Source: UBA4738 sp002413305 (GTDB lineage: Bacteria > Actinomycetota > UBA4738). Taken from it: a DNA stretch of 64,000 nt. The position numbers and the translations under genes are program-made. Positions 16,983 through 25,694 of the stretch are shown here, piece by piece. Each line of letters begins with the position of its first letter. Within the stretch, counting starts at the first letter, position 1. The notes below the pieces were generated by a model, which saw only the letters and a list, made by a program, of their open reading frames with translations, searched no databases and had not been told where the DNA came from. Location: positions 8,629 to 72,628 of the forward strand of contig DAIUAM010000014.1 in the NCBI GenBank assembly GCA_036847185.1, read 5' to 3'.

Positions 16983-17684
16983 GTGCCGAAGCCCTCCGAT
17001 CCGAACGCGGCCGCGCTGGCCGAGCTGACCGATGCGGTCGTGCGCTGCCGCCGCTGCCCGCGCCTGGTGGAGTGGCGCGAACGGGTCGCGCGGGAGAAGC
17101 GGGCGGCCTTCGCCGAGCAGGACTACTGGGGGAAGCCCCTTCCCGGCTTCGGCGACCCGGCGGCTCGGATCCTGGTGGTGGGCCTGGCCCCGGCTGCGCA
17201 CGGAGGCAACCGCACCGGCCGCATCTTCACCGGCGACCGTTCCGGTGACTTCCTGTTCGCCGCCCTGCACCGGGCGGGTCTGGCGAACCAGGCCGTCTCC
17301 CTCCATCGGGGGGACGGCCTCCGCCTCGACTCGACCTACGTGGCGGCGGTGGTCCGGTGCGCCCCGCCCACCAACCGGCCGCTTCCCGCCGAACGCGACA
17401 ACTGCCTCCCGTACCTGGCCCGCGAAATCGGACTGCTGCGCGGGCTCCGGGCGGTCCTCGCGCTGGGGTCGTTCGCCTGGGACGGCGCGCTTCGGGCTCT
17501 GGGCGCGAACGGCCACCGGGTGGCCCCGAAGCCCGCGTTCGGGCACGGGGCAGAGGCTCCGGTCGGACCGTTCGTGCTGCTCGGCTCGTACCACCCCAGC
17601 CAGCAGAACACGTTCACCGGGAAGCTGACCCCGCCGATGCTGGACGCCGTGCTCGCCCGCGCTCGCGCGGTGGCCGGCCTCTGA
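16983..17684 (+). CDS. Type-5 uracil-DNA glycosylase (UDGb)
   Basis: Family-5 uracil-DNA glycosylase of 233 aa that removes uracil, hypoxanthine or xanthine from DNA. The Fe-S-associated cysteines lie in VRCRRCPRL, VRCAPP and RDNCLPYL. Motif A is GLAPAAHGGNRTGR, in which the Asp/Asn of other UDG families is absent as usual for UDGb, and the C-terminal motif is GSYHPSQQN. I chose GTG 16983, which follows TAGGAT by 7 nt and fits a leaderless start; an upstream in-frame start at 16932 would add 17 unlikely residues. Confidence 0.92.
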   Translation: MPKPSDPNAAALAELTDAVVRCRRCPRLVEWRERVAREKRAAFAEQDYWGKPLPGFGDPAARILVVGLAPAAHGGNRTGRIFTGDRSGDFLFAALHRAGLANQAVSLHRGDGLRLDSTYVAAVVRCAPPTNRPLPAERDNCLPYLAREIGLLRGLRAVLALGSFAWDGALRALGANGHRVAPKPAFGHGAEAPVGPFVLLGSYHPSQQNTFTGKLTPPMLDAVLARARAVAGL

Positions 17685-17742
17685 CGGTCTTACCGCCGGC
17701 GGCCCGAGTGTACAGTTCGGCTCCGGGCGAGGAGGTCGTGCC

Positions 17743-18294
17743 ATGGGTTCGAAGAGGCTGCGGTGGGCCAGGCCCGGGGTCGCGCTGACGGCCGTGCTGG
17801 TCGCCTTCGCCGGGTGCTCGGGCGGGGTCAGCGCCGCGTCGTACTTCCAGACCGCCTGCCCGGCGGTCGCCTCCTACGAGCACGCGGTGCAGCAGCAGAC
17901 GCAGTCCCTCAGCGCGTCGCTCGGCGCCGGCACCACGCCGGCCCAGGGGAAGGGCGCCCTGGTCACCTACCTCGGCCGGGTGACGACCGCGACCGATGAC
18001 CTGATCGCGAAGCTGAAGAAGGCCGGTGTTCCCAACGTGTCGGGCGGCGTCGGCGCGACGAAGCTGATCGACGCCCTGACCGCGCTCCGGGACGCATTCG
18101 CGAAGGGGAAGTCTGACGCCGAGCAGGTGTCGACGAACAGCGCCACGGCCTTCCAGCAGGACGTGACCAACATCCAGAACGAGATCAATTCGGCCACGAC
18201 CGGCCTCCAGGCGGCGACGAGGAACCTCGGGTCGGGCGAGATGGACAAGGCGGAAGCCGCGGAGCCCTCCTGCAACGGGCTGAACGGAGGTTGA
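17743..18294 (+). CDS. Putative lipoprotein of unknown function
   Basis: 183-aa exported lipoprotein. Residues 1-23 are a basic n-region and hydrophobic core ending in the lipobox VAFAGC, so Cys is expected to be lipidated. The mature part is a long helical region (about 50-170) with many Ala, Thr, Gln and Lys and only two further cysteines (TACPAV and PSCNGL), which may form a disulfide that closes a helical bundle. A GAGGAGGT site precedes the ATG. The downstream ABC exporter starts 76 bp later with its own promoter-like hexamer. I do not recognise the family. Confidence 0.78.
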   Translation: MGSKRLRWARPGVALTAVLVAFAGCSGGVSAASYFQTACPAVASYEHAVQQQTQSLSASLGAGTTPAQGKGALVTYLGRVTTATDDLIAKLKKAGVPNVSGGVGATKLIDALTALRDAFAKGKSDAEQVSTNSATAFQQDVTNIQNEINSATTGLQAATRNLGSGEMDKAEAAEPSCNGLNGG

Positions 18295-18370
18295 TCGCTT
18301 CGCCGGGCGCGGGGCACGGCCCGTGGCGTGCGGGTCGGTGATTCGCGGGAGGCGCCGTATCCTCTGAGGC

Positions 18371-20395
18371 ATGGGGCGAAGGCACTACCACTGGCAGATG
18401 CAGTTCCCGGATGCCGAGGCGAGGCCGGTGAAGCGCAAGACCGTCCGGCGGGTGATGGCGTCCTTCCGGCCCTACCGGAACAAGGTCATCGCCGTGGCGA
18501 TCCTCATCGTGGTGACGTCCGCGCTCGGCGTGGTCAACCCGTTGCTCATCAAGGTGATCTTCGACACCGCGCTGTTCGCGAAAGGCGGCGTGAACCTCCA
18601 CCGGCTGTTCTGGCTGGTCGGGTTCATGGTGGCCATCCCGGTGATGAGCGGCAGCATCGGCGTGGGGCAGACGTACCTGGCGAACCTCATCGGCCAGAGG
18701 GTGATGCAGGACTTCCGCAACGCCCTGTACGGCCACCTCCAGAACATGCCGCTCCGCTTCTTCACGAACACCCGGACCGGCGAGATCCAGTCGCGCCTGT
18801 CGAACGACGTCGGCGGCATCGAGAGCGTCATCACCGACACGGCCTCCAGCATCTTGTCGAACGCCGTGATCCTGATCAGCACGCTGATCGCCATGTTCCT
18901 GCTGTCATGGCAGCTCACGGTGCTTTCGCTGGGCCTGATGCCCCTGTTCCTGTTCATCACGCGCCGGGTCGGAAAGGCCCGCCAGGAGGTGACCCGCCGG
19001 ACCCAGCAATCGCTGGCGGAGATCAGCGCGATCACGGAGGAGACGCTGTCGGTCTCCGGGATCCTGCTGTCGAAGGCGTTCGGACGCCAGCGCTACGAGA
19101 TCGACCGGTTCGCCACGGAGAACCAGCGGCTGGCGAACCTGCAGATACGCCAGCAGATGGTGGGGCGTTTCTTCTTCGCCATCGTCCAGATCTTCTTCTC
19201 GATCACCCCCGCCCTCGTGTACCTGGTGGCGGGCCTGGTGGTCGCGCACCAACCGGTAGGGCACGTGTCCATCACGGCGGGGACGATCGTGGCCTTCACC
19301 ACCCTGCAGAGCCGCCTGTTCTTCCCGATCGGGCAGATGCTGCAGATCTCGGTCGAAGTGCAGTCCTCGATGGCGCTGTTCGAGCGGATCTTCGAATACC
19401 TCGACATGCCGCACGACATCGTGGACTCGGCCGGCGCACGCGCGCTCACCCAGGACCAGGTGAGGGGCGCGATCCGGTTCCGGGGCGTGTCGTTCCGGTA
19501 CGACGCTCCGCGCGAACCCATGCCCGAGTCGAACGGGAGCGGCAACGGTTCGAAGCCGGGCGACGGGGCGCTCCCCGTCACCACACGGGAAGGGACGGCC
19601 GCCGCCGCGGCCGTCCCCGACCCGGCGGTCGCCCCTCGGCTGTGGGCCTTGGAGGAGGTCGAACTGCAGATCGAACCCGGCCAGCTGGCCGCGCTGGTCG
19701 GGCCCAGCGGGGCGGGCAAGACGACCATGACGTACCTGGTCCCTCGGATGTACGACGTCGACCGGGGTGCGGTGGAGATCGACGGCATCGACGTCCGCGA
19801 CATCAAGCTCGCGTCCCTGGGCGACATCATCGGGATGGTCACGCAGGAGACGTACCTGTTCCACGCCACCGTGAAGCACAACCTCCTGTACGGACGGCCC
19901 GACGCCTCGCAGGAGGAGATCGAAGCGGCGGCCCGGGCCGCGTTCATCCACGACCGGATCATGGAGATGCCGGACGGCTACGACACGGTGGTTGGGGAGC
20001 GCGGCTACCGCATGTCGGGCGGCGAGAAACAGCGCCTTGCCATCGCCCGCGTCGTGCTGAAGGACCCGCGCATCCTGATCCTGGACGAAGCGACGTCCTC
20101 GCTCGACACCACTTCGGAGCGCCTGGTCCAGGAGGCTCTGAAGCCGTTGATGCGGGATCGAACCACGCTGGCCATCGCCCACCGTCTGTCCACGATCCTG
20201 GCCGCCGACGTCATCTTCGTCGTCGACCGCGGGCACGTGGTCGAACGCGGCACCCACGCCGAGCTCGTCCGGCAGGGCGGGCTGTACGCGCAGCTGTACG
20301 AGCAGCAGTTCCAGGGCGGCGATGTCGAAGCCGAATGCGAGGACGGCGTCGTGCTGGCCAGCGGCGAGGTGCTGCGGGCCGCCGAACGGCCCTGA
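18371..20395 (+). CDS. ABC exporter, fused permease-ATPase
   Basis: 674-aa half-transporter of the MsbA/LmrA type that works as a dimer. Six membrane helices occupy about residues 30-320 and the nucleotide-binding domain follows from about 430. Walker A is GPSGAGKTT (near 444), the signature is MSGGEKQRLAIAR, Walker B is ILILDEATSSLD and the switch His is in IAHRLST. An insert of roughly 60 residues rich in Gly, Ser, Ala and Pro lies between the first strand of the ATPase domain (FRGVSFRYDAP) and the next (WALEEVEL), which is longer than usual. TATCCT sits 7 nt before the ATG, consistent with leaderless initiation. Substrate unknown. Confidence 0.93.
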   Translation: MGRRHYHWQMQFPDAEARPVKRKTVRRVMASFRPYRNKVIAVAILIVVTSALGVVNPLLIKVIFDTALFAKGGVNLHRLFWLVGFMVAIPVMSGSIGVGQTYLANLIGQRVMQDFRNALYGHLQNMPLRFFTNTRTGEIQSRLSNDVGGIESVITDTASSILSNAVILISTLIAMFLLSWQLTVLSLGLMPLFLFITRRVGKARQEVTRRTQQSLAEISAITEETLSVSGILLSKAFGRQRYEIDRFATENQRLANLQIRQQMVGRFFFAIVQIFFSITPALVYLVAGLVVAHQPVGHVSITAGTIVAFTTLQSRLFFPIGQMLQISVEVQSSMALFERIFEYLDMPHDIVDSAGARALTQDQVRGAIRFRGVSFRYDAPREPMPESNGSGNGSKPGDGALPVTTREGTAAAAAVPDPAVAPRLWALEEVELQIEPGQLAALVGPSGAGKTTMTYLVPRMYDVDRGAVEIDGIDVRDIKLASLGDIIGMVTQETYLFHATVKHNLLYGRPDASQEEIEAAARAAFIHDRIMEMPDGYDTVVGERGYRMSGGEKQRLAIARVVLKDPRILILDEATSSLDTTSERLVQEALKPLMRDRTTLAIAHRLSTILAADVIFVVDRGHVVERGTHAELVRQGGLYAQLYEQQFQGGDVEAECEDGVVLASGEVLRAAERP

Positions 20396-20414
20396 CAGAA
20401 GCGGTCCCGGCCGA

Positions 20415-20918
20415 TCAAGCCAGCCGGAGCCGGTAGGCGACCAGCAGGAAGCCGTTGTCGAACCGGATGTCGCGGGCCGGGTCGCGTTCGAACCCCATCG
20501 ACCGGTACAGGTGCTGGGCGGTATGCATCAGGTCGGTGGTGTGCAGTGTGACGAGGGTCCGTCCCCGGACCCGCGCGATGTCGATGCAGGCGTCGACCAG
20601 CGCCCGGCCGACGCCCCGTCCGCGGGCGGCCGGGTCGACCCCGAGCATCCGCAGGTGCGCCTGGTTCGGCGCCAGCTCCACCTCGCCATCGACCGAGCCG
20701 TCCAGTTCGACGGTTGCCGTCCCCAGGACGTGGCCGTCCACCACCGCGACCAGCACGGTCGTCCGCGCGACGCGGTCGGCGACGTCGGCCAGCAGGGCCA
20801 TGTACCCGTGCCAGTCCTCGTCGGGAGCCGGAGGCAGGAACTCCCGGTAGGCCAGCGCGCACACGCGGCCGGCTTCTTCGTACTCCTCGGGCCGGACCTC
20901 GCGGACCTCCATCGCCAT
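20415..20918 (-). CDS. GNAT-family N-acetyltransferase
   Basis: 167-aa acetyl-CoA-dependent acetyltransferase. The core strand-helix-strand is LRMLGVDPAARGRGVGRALVDACID, with the R-G-x-G-x-G/A pyrophosphate loop, followed by LVTLHTTDLMHTAQHLYRSMGFER, the usual C-terminal substrate-proximal part. I start at ATG 20918 (MAMEVREVRPEEY); the open frame upstream has no family resemblance. The substrate cannot be inferred. It is divergent from the MarR gene, which may regulate it. Confidence 0.9.
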   Translation of the reverse strand: MAMEVREVRPEEYEEAGRVCALAYREFLPPAPDEDWHGYMALLADVADRVARTTVLVAVVDGHVLGTATVELDGSVDGEVELAPNQAHLRMLGVDPAARGRGVGRALVDACIDIARVRGRTLVTLHTTDLMHTAQHLYRSMGFERDPARDIRFDNGFLLVAYRLRLA

Positions 20919-20996
20919 CTGATGGTAGCCGCCGGTGAAGGGGGAAAGTAAAGCTGCTTGACGAAGATGATGTGGGCGACGCATGATGGCCGTGCC

Positions 20997-21416
20997 ATGG
21001 ATGACGCCGGTCTCTCCCGGGCGCTGCTGGATGCGTCCCGTGCGCTGGATGCCGATCTGCAGGCCGCGCTCCTCGACCGAGGTGTGGACCTGAGCCCGGG
21101 TCTCGCCCGGGGCATCCTGCTCGTCGAGCGCACCGGGACCCGACTTTCCGATCTGGCGTCGCGGGCGCAGATCTCGAAGCAGGCCATGATGCAAGTCGTC
21201 GATGACCTGGAAGCGCGCGGTTGCGTCCGGCGGACCCCCGACCCGAGCGACTCCCGGGCCAAGGTGGTCAAGCTCACCGCGAAGGGCCTCCGGCAACGAG
21301 CCGAAGCGCGCCGCGCGTTCGCCTCCGTGGAGGGCAGGACGAGGCGCCTTCTGGGCGACCGCCGGTACGACGCGCTGAAGGGTTCCCTGGGCGAGCTCGC
21401 CGCTCGAGCCGAGTAG
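20997..21416 (+). CDS. MarR-family transcriptional regulator
   Basis: Winged-helix dimeric regulator of about 139 aa. The recognition region is RLSDLASRAQISKQAMMQVVDDLEARGCVRRTPDPSDSRAKVVKLTAKG in pieces, which matches the MarR helix-turn-helix and wing with the DxRxxxxxLT signature. The preferred start is ATG 20997 (MDDAGLSR); an in-frame TTG at 20958 exists, but TTGACG there looks more like a -35 element, with CATGAT 17 bp downstream. It is divergent from the GNAT gene and upstream of tal-pgi. The ligand is unknown. Confidence 0.9.
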   Translation: MDDAGLSRALLDASRALDADLQAALLDRGVDLSPGLARGILLVERTGTRLSDLASRAQISKQAMMQVVDDLEARGCVRRTPDPSDSRAKVVKLTAKGLRQRAEARRAFASVEGRTRRLLGDRRYDALKGSLGELAARAE

Positions 21417-21514
21417 CGCGGTCCGGCCACCCGGCCCGTCGGCGAGAAGCCGCCCGACTTGGGACAATGACGTCGGCGCCCAAGCCCCGCGTCCCTACCC
21501 GAACAGGAGTGGCG

Positions 21515-24160
21515 ATGAACCGTCTCCAGGAGCTGCACGAGGCCGGGGTTTCGATCTGGCTGGACGTCATCCGGCGGGGCCTGCTCACATCCGGAGAGTT
21601 TGCCCGGCTCATCGCCGAAGACGCCGTCACGGGCGTCACGTCGAACCCGACGATCTTCGAGAAGGCCATCGCCGGTTCGACCGACTACGACGCGGCGATC
21701 CGCGAGGCCTTGGCCGGCGGCGTCGAAGACGTGATGGAGCTGTTCTTCGCCCTCGGCCTGGAGGACATCCGGCAGGCGGCGGACACGCTCCGGCCGGCGT
21801 TCGATGCGAGCGGAGGGCGGGACGGGTTCGGTTCGTTCGAGGTCACGCCGGAGCTGGCCCATGACACGGGTGGCACGGTGGCGCAGGCCGAGGATCTGTG
21901 GGCTCGGCTGGCCCGGCCGAACGTGATGATCAAGGTCCCGGGCACTGAGGAGGGGATCCCGGCCATCGAGCAGCTCACGGCGGCGGGGGTCAACGTGAAC
22001 GTTACCCTGCTGTTCTCGGTCGACCGGTACGAGGAGGCCGCCCGGGCCTACCTTGCCGGACTGCGCCGGCGGGTGGAGGCCGGGCAGCGGATCGACGGGA
22101 TCAGCTCGGTCGCCTCCTTCTTCGTCTCCCGGGTGGACACTGCGGTCGATCGCGAAATGCCTGCCGACTCGCCGCTCCGCGGAACGGTGGCCGTGGCGAA
22201 CGCCCGGCGGGCCTACCGGCGGTTCCGCGAGATCTTCTCCGGCCCGGAGTGGGAGCGGATGCGGTTCGCGGGCGGGCGGCTACAGCGCCCGCTCTGGGCG
22301 TCGACGGGAACGAAGGATCCCGCATACTCCGACGTGCTGTACGTGGACGACCTCATCGCCCCCGACTGCGTCAACACGATGCCGGAGGCGACGTTGATCG
22401 CTTTCCTGGATCACGGGCGGATCCGGCCCTCCATCGAGGAGGGGCTGGACGATGCCGAACGGGTCCTCGGATCGCTGGCCGACACCGGGGTGGACCTGGA
22501 CGCCGTCACGCGGCAGCTGTTGGACGACGGCATGGCTTCGTTCGCGGAGTCCTACCGCAAGCTCGCCGAACAGATCGAGGGGAAGGTTCGGGCGATCCGT
22601 GAGGAACGGGTGCGGGTCGCCTCGCACCTGGCCGGGCTGCAGCCGGCGGTCGACCGCCGGCTGGCGGAGCTTGATTCCGAGGACGCGGTCCGGCGGATCT
22701 GGCGGAAGGACTTCACGCTCTGGCGGCAGGACCCAACCGAGATCACGGACCGGCTCGGATGGCTGACGGTCCACGACGTCATGGCCGAACGCATCCCCGA
22801 GCTGAAAGAGTTCGCCGCGGGCTGCGCGTCGGACGGGCTGACCGCGGCGGTGCTGGCCGGCATGGGAGGTTCGTCGCTGGCGCCCGAGGTGCTGCGGGAG
22901 ACGTTCGGGGTGGCGCCGGGGATGCTCGATGTGAAGGTGCTGGACACGACGAATCCCGACCAGATCCTGGCCGTCGAGCGGTCACTGGACCTGGACCGGA
23001 CGCTGTTCGTGATCGCCTCGAAGTCCGGCACGACCACCGAGACCCTCTCGCACTTCGCGTACTTCTGGGAGAAGGTGCCGGACGGGTCGCGGTTCGTGGC
23101 GATCACCGATCCGGGCACGCCGCTGGAGGCGCTGGCCCGCGAGCGTGGTTTCCGCCATTGCTTCGCCAACCCGCCGGACATCGGAGGGCGGTACTCGGCG
23201 CTGTCGTACTTCGGCCTGGTGCACGGGGCGCTGATCGGGATGGACCTGGACGGGCTCCTCGACCGGGCCGTCGAGATGGCTCATGCCTGCGCGTCCTGCG
23301 TGCGCGCGGCCGAGAACCCGGGCGCGTGGCTCGGCGCGGTGATGGGCGAAGCGGCATCGGCGGGGCGCGACAAGCTCACCCTGGTCCTGCCGCCGTCGAT
23401 CCGGACGTACGGGTACTGGGTGGAGCAGCTGATCGCCGAGTCCACCGGGAAGCAGGGCAAGGGGATCGTGCCGGTGGAGGGCGAGGACATCGGTCCGGTC
23501 GATGTCTACGGGCACGACCGGCTGTTCGTGGGGATCGGGCAGGAGGGCGAGGTGCGCGAGAAGCTCGAGCCGCTGGAACACGCCGGGCACCCGGCGATCC
23601 TGCTGGCGCTCCAGGATCCGGTCGAGCTGGGCGGGGAGTTCTTCCGGTGGGAGTTCGGCGTGGCCGTGGCGGGCGCGGTCCTCGGGATCCAGCCGTTCGA
23701 CCAGCCGAACGTGCAGGAGGCCAAGGACAACACGAAACGGCTGCTCAAAGCCGGACAAAGCGGTGTCGTACCCCCGCCCTACGATGACTTGGGGGGTCTT
23801 CTGCAGGAGGTGGGCCCGGGGGACTACATCGCGATCCAGGCATACGTGCCACGAACCGAAGAGATGGAGTCGCGGCTGCACGCCGCGCGGATGCGGCTGC
23901 GGGACCGGTTCCGGGTGGCTACCACCGTCGGGTTCGGGCCCCGTTTCCTCCACTCCACCGGCCAACTACACAAGGGGGGTCCGAACACGGGGGTGTTCGT
24001 CCAGGTGGTCGAAGAACCGACCGAGGATCTGGAGATCCCGGGTGCTCCCTATTCGTTCCGAACGCTGTTCGCCGCCCAGTCCGCGGGTGACTTGCAGTCG
24101 TTGAAGGACCACGGACGACGGGTGGGCCGCGTGCATCTTGTCGCCCTCGAGGAAGCGTAA
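21515..24160 (+). CDS. tal-pgi: Bifunctional transaldolase / glucose-6-phosphate isomerase
   Basis: 881-aa fusion linking the pentose phosphate pathway to glycolysis. The N-terminal 365 residues are a class I transaldolase: GVTSNPTIFEKAI, NVMIKVPGTEEG with the Schiff-base lysine, and GISSVASFFVSRVD. The rest is a glucose-6-phosphate isomerase with GMGGSSLAPEV, SKSGTTTET and the phosphosugar SIS core, plus the C-terminal QLHKGGPNTG. Separate genes are more common; fused forms are known in some bacteria. The ATG at 21515 is preceded by AGGAGT. The 6-phosphogluconolactonase gene follows 30 bp later, so both act on the same metabolite pool. Confidence 0.95.
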   Translation: MNRLQELHEAGVSIWLDVIRRGLLTSGEFARLIAEDAVTGVTSNPTIFEKAIAGSTDYDAAIREALAGGVEDVMELFFALGLEDIRQAADTLRPAFDASGGRDGFGSFEVTPELAHDTGGTVAQAEDLWARLARPNVMIKVPGTEEGIPAIEQLTAAGVNVNVTLLFSVDRYEEAARAYLAGLRRRVEAGQRIDGISSVASFFVSRVDTAVDREMPADSPLRGTVAVANARRAYRRFREIFSGPEWERMRFAGGRLQRPLWASTGTKDPAYSDVLYVDDLIAPDCVNTMPEATLIAFLDHGRIRPSIEEGLDDAERVLGSLADTGVDLDAVTRQLLDDGMASFAESYRKLAEQIEGKVRAIREERVRVASHLAGLQPAVDRRLAELDSEDAVRRIWRKDFTLWRQDPTEITDRLGWLTVHDVMAERIPELKEFAAGCASDGLTAAVLAGMGGSSLAPEVLRETFGVAPGMLDVKVLDTTNPDQILAVERSLDLDRTLFVIASKSGTTTETLSHFAYFWEKVPDGSRFVAITDPGTPLEALARERGFRHCFANPPDIGGRYSALSYFGLVHGALIGMDLDGLLDRAVEMAHACASCVRAAENPGAWLGAVMGEAASAGRDKLTLVLPPSIRTYGYWVEQLIAESTGKQGKGIVPVEGEDIGPVDVYGHDRLFVGIGQEGEVREKLEPLEHAGHPAILLALQDPVELGGEFFRWEFGVAVAGAVLGIQPFDQPNVQEAKDNTKRLLKAGQSGVVPPPYDDLGGLLQEVGPGDYIAIQAYVPRTEEMESRLHAARMRLRDRFRVATTVGFGPRFLHSTGQLHKGGPNTGVFVQVVEEPTEDLEIPGAPYSFRTLFAAQSAGDLQSLKDHGRRVGRVHLVALEEA

Positions 24161-24190
24161 GGGTTCCCGGACGGGGGAGAGGGGGACCAC

Positions 24191-24832
24191 ATGCAGCGGG
24201 AGCTGCTGGTGGTGGACGACGTCCCGGACGAGGCCGTGCGGCTGTTCCTGGCCGAAGAGCCGGTCACGATCCTGCTGACCGGCGGAGCGACCGCCCGGAC
24301 CTTCTACGAAGGGCTGACCCGGATCGAGTTCGACTGGAACGAGATCGAGTTCTTCCTCACCGACGAGCGGTGCGTTCCCTTCGAGGACGAGCGCTGCAAT
24401 GCGCGGATGGCGCAGGAAGCGCTGGTCTCGAAGGTCGGCGGCCAGGCGTACTGGATGGACGGAGGGAACTGCGACGCGGGCGGGTACGAGGAGCTGCTCC
24501 GCCAGCGATTCAAGGAGTTCCCCCGGTTCGACCTGGCGGTGTACGGGCTCGGTCCGGACGGCCACGTCGCCTCGCTCTTTCCCGGCCGGCCCGAGGTCGA
24601 AGAGGGGGAGCGGTGGGCGATCTCCGTTCCCGAGGCCGGATGGGAGCCGTTCGTCCCGCGGGTCAGCCTCACCACGCCGGTGCTGTCCGGCGCCGCGACC
24701 GGGATGTTCCTGGTCACGGGCGAGTCGAAGCGGGAGGCCCTGCGCAGGCTGATGGGTGACGAGGACATCCCCGCGGCGCGGGTCGCGCCCTCGCGCTGCG
24801 TGGTGGTGGCCGACCGGGAAGCGGCCGGCTGA
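24191..24832 (+). CDS. pgl: 6-phosphogluconolactonase
   Basis: 213-aa enzyme that hydrolyses 6-phosphoglucono-delta-lactone in the oxidative pentose phosphate pathway. The SIS-like fold shows LLTGGATARTFYEGL, the family motif FFLTDERCVPFEDERCN, and the catalytic region YGLGPDGHVASLFPG, in which the conserved GxGxDGHxASLFPG signature is intact with its His. It is slightly shorter than the usual 230-260 aa. The 30-bp gap to tal-pgi indicates co-transcription. Confidence 0.93.
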   Translation: MQRELLVVDDVPDEAVRLFLAEEPVTILLTGGATARTFYEGLTRIEFDWNEIEFFLTDERCVPFEDERCNARMAQEALVSKVGGQAYWMDGGNCDAGGYEELLRQRFKEFPRFDLAVYGLGPDGHVASLFPGRPEVEEGERWAISVPEAGWEPFVPRVSLTTPVLSGAATGMFLVTGESKREALRRLMGDEDIPAARVAPSRCVVVADREAAG

Positions 24833-24836
24833 GAGC

Positions 24837-24862
24837 GGGGACCGGCGCAGGGCCGGCCCCGA
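24837..24862. terminator. Possible bidirectional hairpin between convergent genes
   Basis: A GC-rich inverted repeat (GGGGACCGGC, loop GCAG, GGCCGGCCCC, with one bulge) sits between the stops of pgl (+) and the VIT-family gene (-). There is no T-tract, so termination is only suggested by the position. Confidence 0.35.
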
Positions 24863-24883
24863 AGACCGCTCGCCTCGAGGTGA

Positions 24884-25657
24884 CTACCCTGCCCCGTGGA
24901 TGTGCAGGGCCTTGCCGACCCCGAACGTGATCCCGGCCGCCAGGGCGCCCACCAGCAGCATGCGGCCGCCGGAGGCGACCGGGGACCGCCCTGTGAACCG
25001 GGTCATCGCCGATCCCACGCCGAAGATGCACACTCCGCTGGCGCAGATCGCGGTGATGGCCGCTGCCGTCCCGGATCCGATCACGAACGGGAGGAGGGGG
25101 ACCGCGGCGCCCAGGGCGAACATCACGAAAGAGGAGATCGCCGCACCCCAGGGCGAGCCCAGATCGTTCGGATCGAGCCCGAGCTCCTCGCGCGCATGCG
25201 TCTCCAGGGCCATCTCCGGGCTCTGCATCACCACGTCCGTCACCTGCCGGGCGAGATCCGGTGGGAAGCCCTTCCGTTCGTAGATCCTGCGGAGCTCGTG
25301 GTGCTCCTCGTCGGGCATCGTGGCCAGTTCGTGGGCTTCGATGTGCAACAGGCGCTCGAACAGCTCGCGTTGGACCTTCATCGAGACGAACTCCCCCGCC
25401 CCCATCGAGAACGATCCTGCCAGGAGCCCGGCCACCCCGGCGACGAGGATGAACGAGTTGCGCACGTTCGCCCCCGCCACGCCCATGATCAGGGAGAGAT
25501 TCGAGAGCAGCCCGTCGTTGATCCCGAAGATGGCTGCCCGCAGCGCGCCGCTCTTGCCGCCCAGGCTGGCGGGCTTGTCGGCATCCGACACCGGCCCCGG
25601 GTGGGGGCGAAGTGCCAGCGCGCGGGAGCCGGTCATCCGATCGACCATCCGAGCCAT
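24884..25657 (-). CDS. VIT1/CCC1-family Fe2+/Mn2+ transporter
   Basis: 257-aa integral membrane protein with five predicted TM segments. The first helix carries AAIFGINDGLLSNLSLIMGVAGA, the conserved DG region of the family, followed by AGSFSMGAGEFVSMKVQRELFE, with the ion-pathway Met/Glu residues. Between TM2 and TM3 is a hydrophilic helical domain (HIEAHELATMPDEEHHELRRIYERKG) with many Glu/His that matches the metal-binding cytoplasmic domain of plant VIT1. It probably exports iron or manganese from the cytoplasm. The PAC2 gene lies just upstream on the same strand. Confidence 0.92.
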   Translation of the reverse strand: MARMVDRMTGSRALALRPHPGPVSDADKPASLGGKSGALRAAIFGINDGLLSNLSLIMGVAGANVRNSFILVAGVAGLLAGSFSMGAGEFVSMKVQRELFERLLHIEAHELATMPDEEHHELRRIYERKGFPPDLARQVTDVVMQSPEMALETHAREELGLDPNDLGSPWGAAISSFVMFALGAAVPLLPFVIGSGTAAAITAICASGVCIFGVGSAMTRFTGRSPVASGGRMLLVGALAAGITFGVGKALHIHGAG

Positions 25658-25694
25658 GGCACCCGGTGCCCGAGGACGCCGGGCTGTCGCTCTC

